Origin: an uncultured Porphyromonadaceae bacterium
GTDB taxonomy: Bacteria; Bacteroidota; Bacteroidia; Bacteroidales; Muribaculaceae
Assembly (NCBI GenBank): GCA_947178685.1
Contig: CAMWZE010000107.1
Coordinates: 1-6,004 of the forward strand
Direction: 5' to 3'
Length of the DNA stretch: 6,004 bases
The stretch's first letter is position 1; each line of letters opens with the position of its first letter. The translations under genes and the position numbers were made by a program. This document shows, piece after piece, positions 5,421 through 6,004 of this stretch. The notes beneath the pieces were generated by a model. The model ran no database searches. It saw only the letters and a program-made list of their open reading frames with translations, and was not told where the DNA came from.

Positions 5421-6004
5421 ATGGAAAAACTATATACAATGGTGGCGGAGCGGCTCGGTCTCTCCGCCACTGCTGTAAAGGCCGTGGCCGAACTCCTCGA
5501 CGAGGGAGCCACCGTGCCGTTCATCAGCCGCTATCGCAAGGAGCGCACCGGATCGCTCGATGAAGTAGCCGTACGAGATATCGAGACAACCCTGAAAAGC
5601 GTGGCCGAGCTTATTGCCCGAAAGGAATTTGTGGCTCAGGCCATCGAAAACGCCGGAGCCCTCACTCCCGACATTAAGCGCCGGCTCGACGAGGCCAAGA
5701 CAATCACCGAGGTCGAGGATATATATCTACCCTTCAAGCCGAAGAAACGCACCCGCGCCACCATAGCACGCGACAAGGGTCTCGAACCCCTCGCGAAGAT
5801 AATAATGGACGGACGAAGCTCCGACCCTGCATCCGCAGCCTCCCGCTTCGTAGGCAAGGATGTGAAAGATGAGGATGAGGCCATAGCCGGGGCCACCGAC
5901 ATCATAGCCGAATGGGCTTCCGAATCCACACGCTTGCGCAACATAACACGCAACACCTACCGCCGCAACGGTGGGTTGTCATCTACCATAGCCAATGGTA
6001 AGGA
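5421..6004 (+). CDS. tex: Tex-family RNA-binding transcriptional accessory protein, N-terminal part
   Basis: The first 194 codons are present and the frame is open to the window edge. Full Tex proteins have roughly 700-780 residues, so about a quarter of the gene is visible. The N-terminal Tex helical domain is well matched: ELLDEGATVPFISRYRKE (24-41), TGSLDEV (43-49), EDIYLPFKPKKRTRATIA (99-116) and DKGLEPLA (118-125). By family, later parts should contain a YqgF-like RNase H fold, helix-hairpin-helix motifs and a C-terminal S1 RNA-binding domain, none of which is inside the window. Tex proteins bind nucleic acid and are linked to transcription and stress fitness, with a poorly defined molecular role. 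ATG 5421 is chosen over ATG 5439 because family members start MEK-like, followed by a helix leading to the LL-EGAT motif. Confidence 0.93.
   Translation, partial: MEKLYTMVAERLGLSATAVKAVAELLDEGATVPFISRYRKERTGSLDEVAVRDIETTLKSVAELIARKEFVAQAIENAGALTPDIKRRLDEAKTITEVEDIYLPFKPKKRTRATIARDKGLEPLAKIIMDGRSSDPASAASRFVGKDVKDEDEAIAGATDIIAEWASESTRLRNITRNTYRRNGGLSSTIANGK

Overview
The window looks like chromosomal DNA from a Bacteroidota member, most likely order Bacteroidales. A gut lineage such as Muribaculaceae is possible, but I cannot fix the family from sequence alone. The reasons are a large TonB-receptor-like protein with an N-terminal carboxypeptidase-regulatory-like domain, a PorT-type outer-membrane barrel, promoters with the Bacteroidota -7 box TAnnTTTG, starts without Shine-Dalgarno sequences, and long perfect terminator hairpins in AT-rich gaps between GC-richer genes.

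Layout. Positions 1-33 hold what may be the last ten codons of a + strand gene, followed by a strong + strand terminator (83-126). A - strand gene (149-2794) encodes an 881-residue TonB-dependent-receptor-like outer-membrane protein with no SusD-like partner in view. A divergent intergenic region (2795-3022) carries a well-formed - strand promoter, an operator-like palindrome over its -33 element, and a -7 box for the + strand gene. On the + strand follow a 226-residue PorT-like beta-barrel protein (3023-3703) and an extremely acidic 88-residue protein of unknown function (3798-4064). Next come a perfect 18-bp inverted repeat and a second conventional terminator (4098-4165), then a roughly 230-bp leader region. 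After that come purC (SAICAR synthase, 4399-5355) and the first 194 codons of a Tex-family RNA-binding protein (5421 to the window edge).

How the genes relate. The two envelope proteins are divergently transcribed from one intergenic region and could share regulation, but their substrates cannot be read from sequence. purC (purine synthesis) and tex (RNA-associated housekeeping) lie in the same direction 65 bp apart, with only a weak terminator candidate between them. They are probably ordinary core genes.

I see no mobile element, CRISPR array, tRNA, rRNA or defence system. The least explained items are the acidic 88-residue protein, the operator-like palindrome in the divergent region, and a tandem duplication of the receptor's final codons that places a second stop 21 bp after the first.
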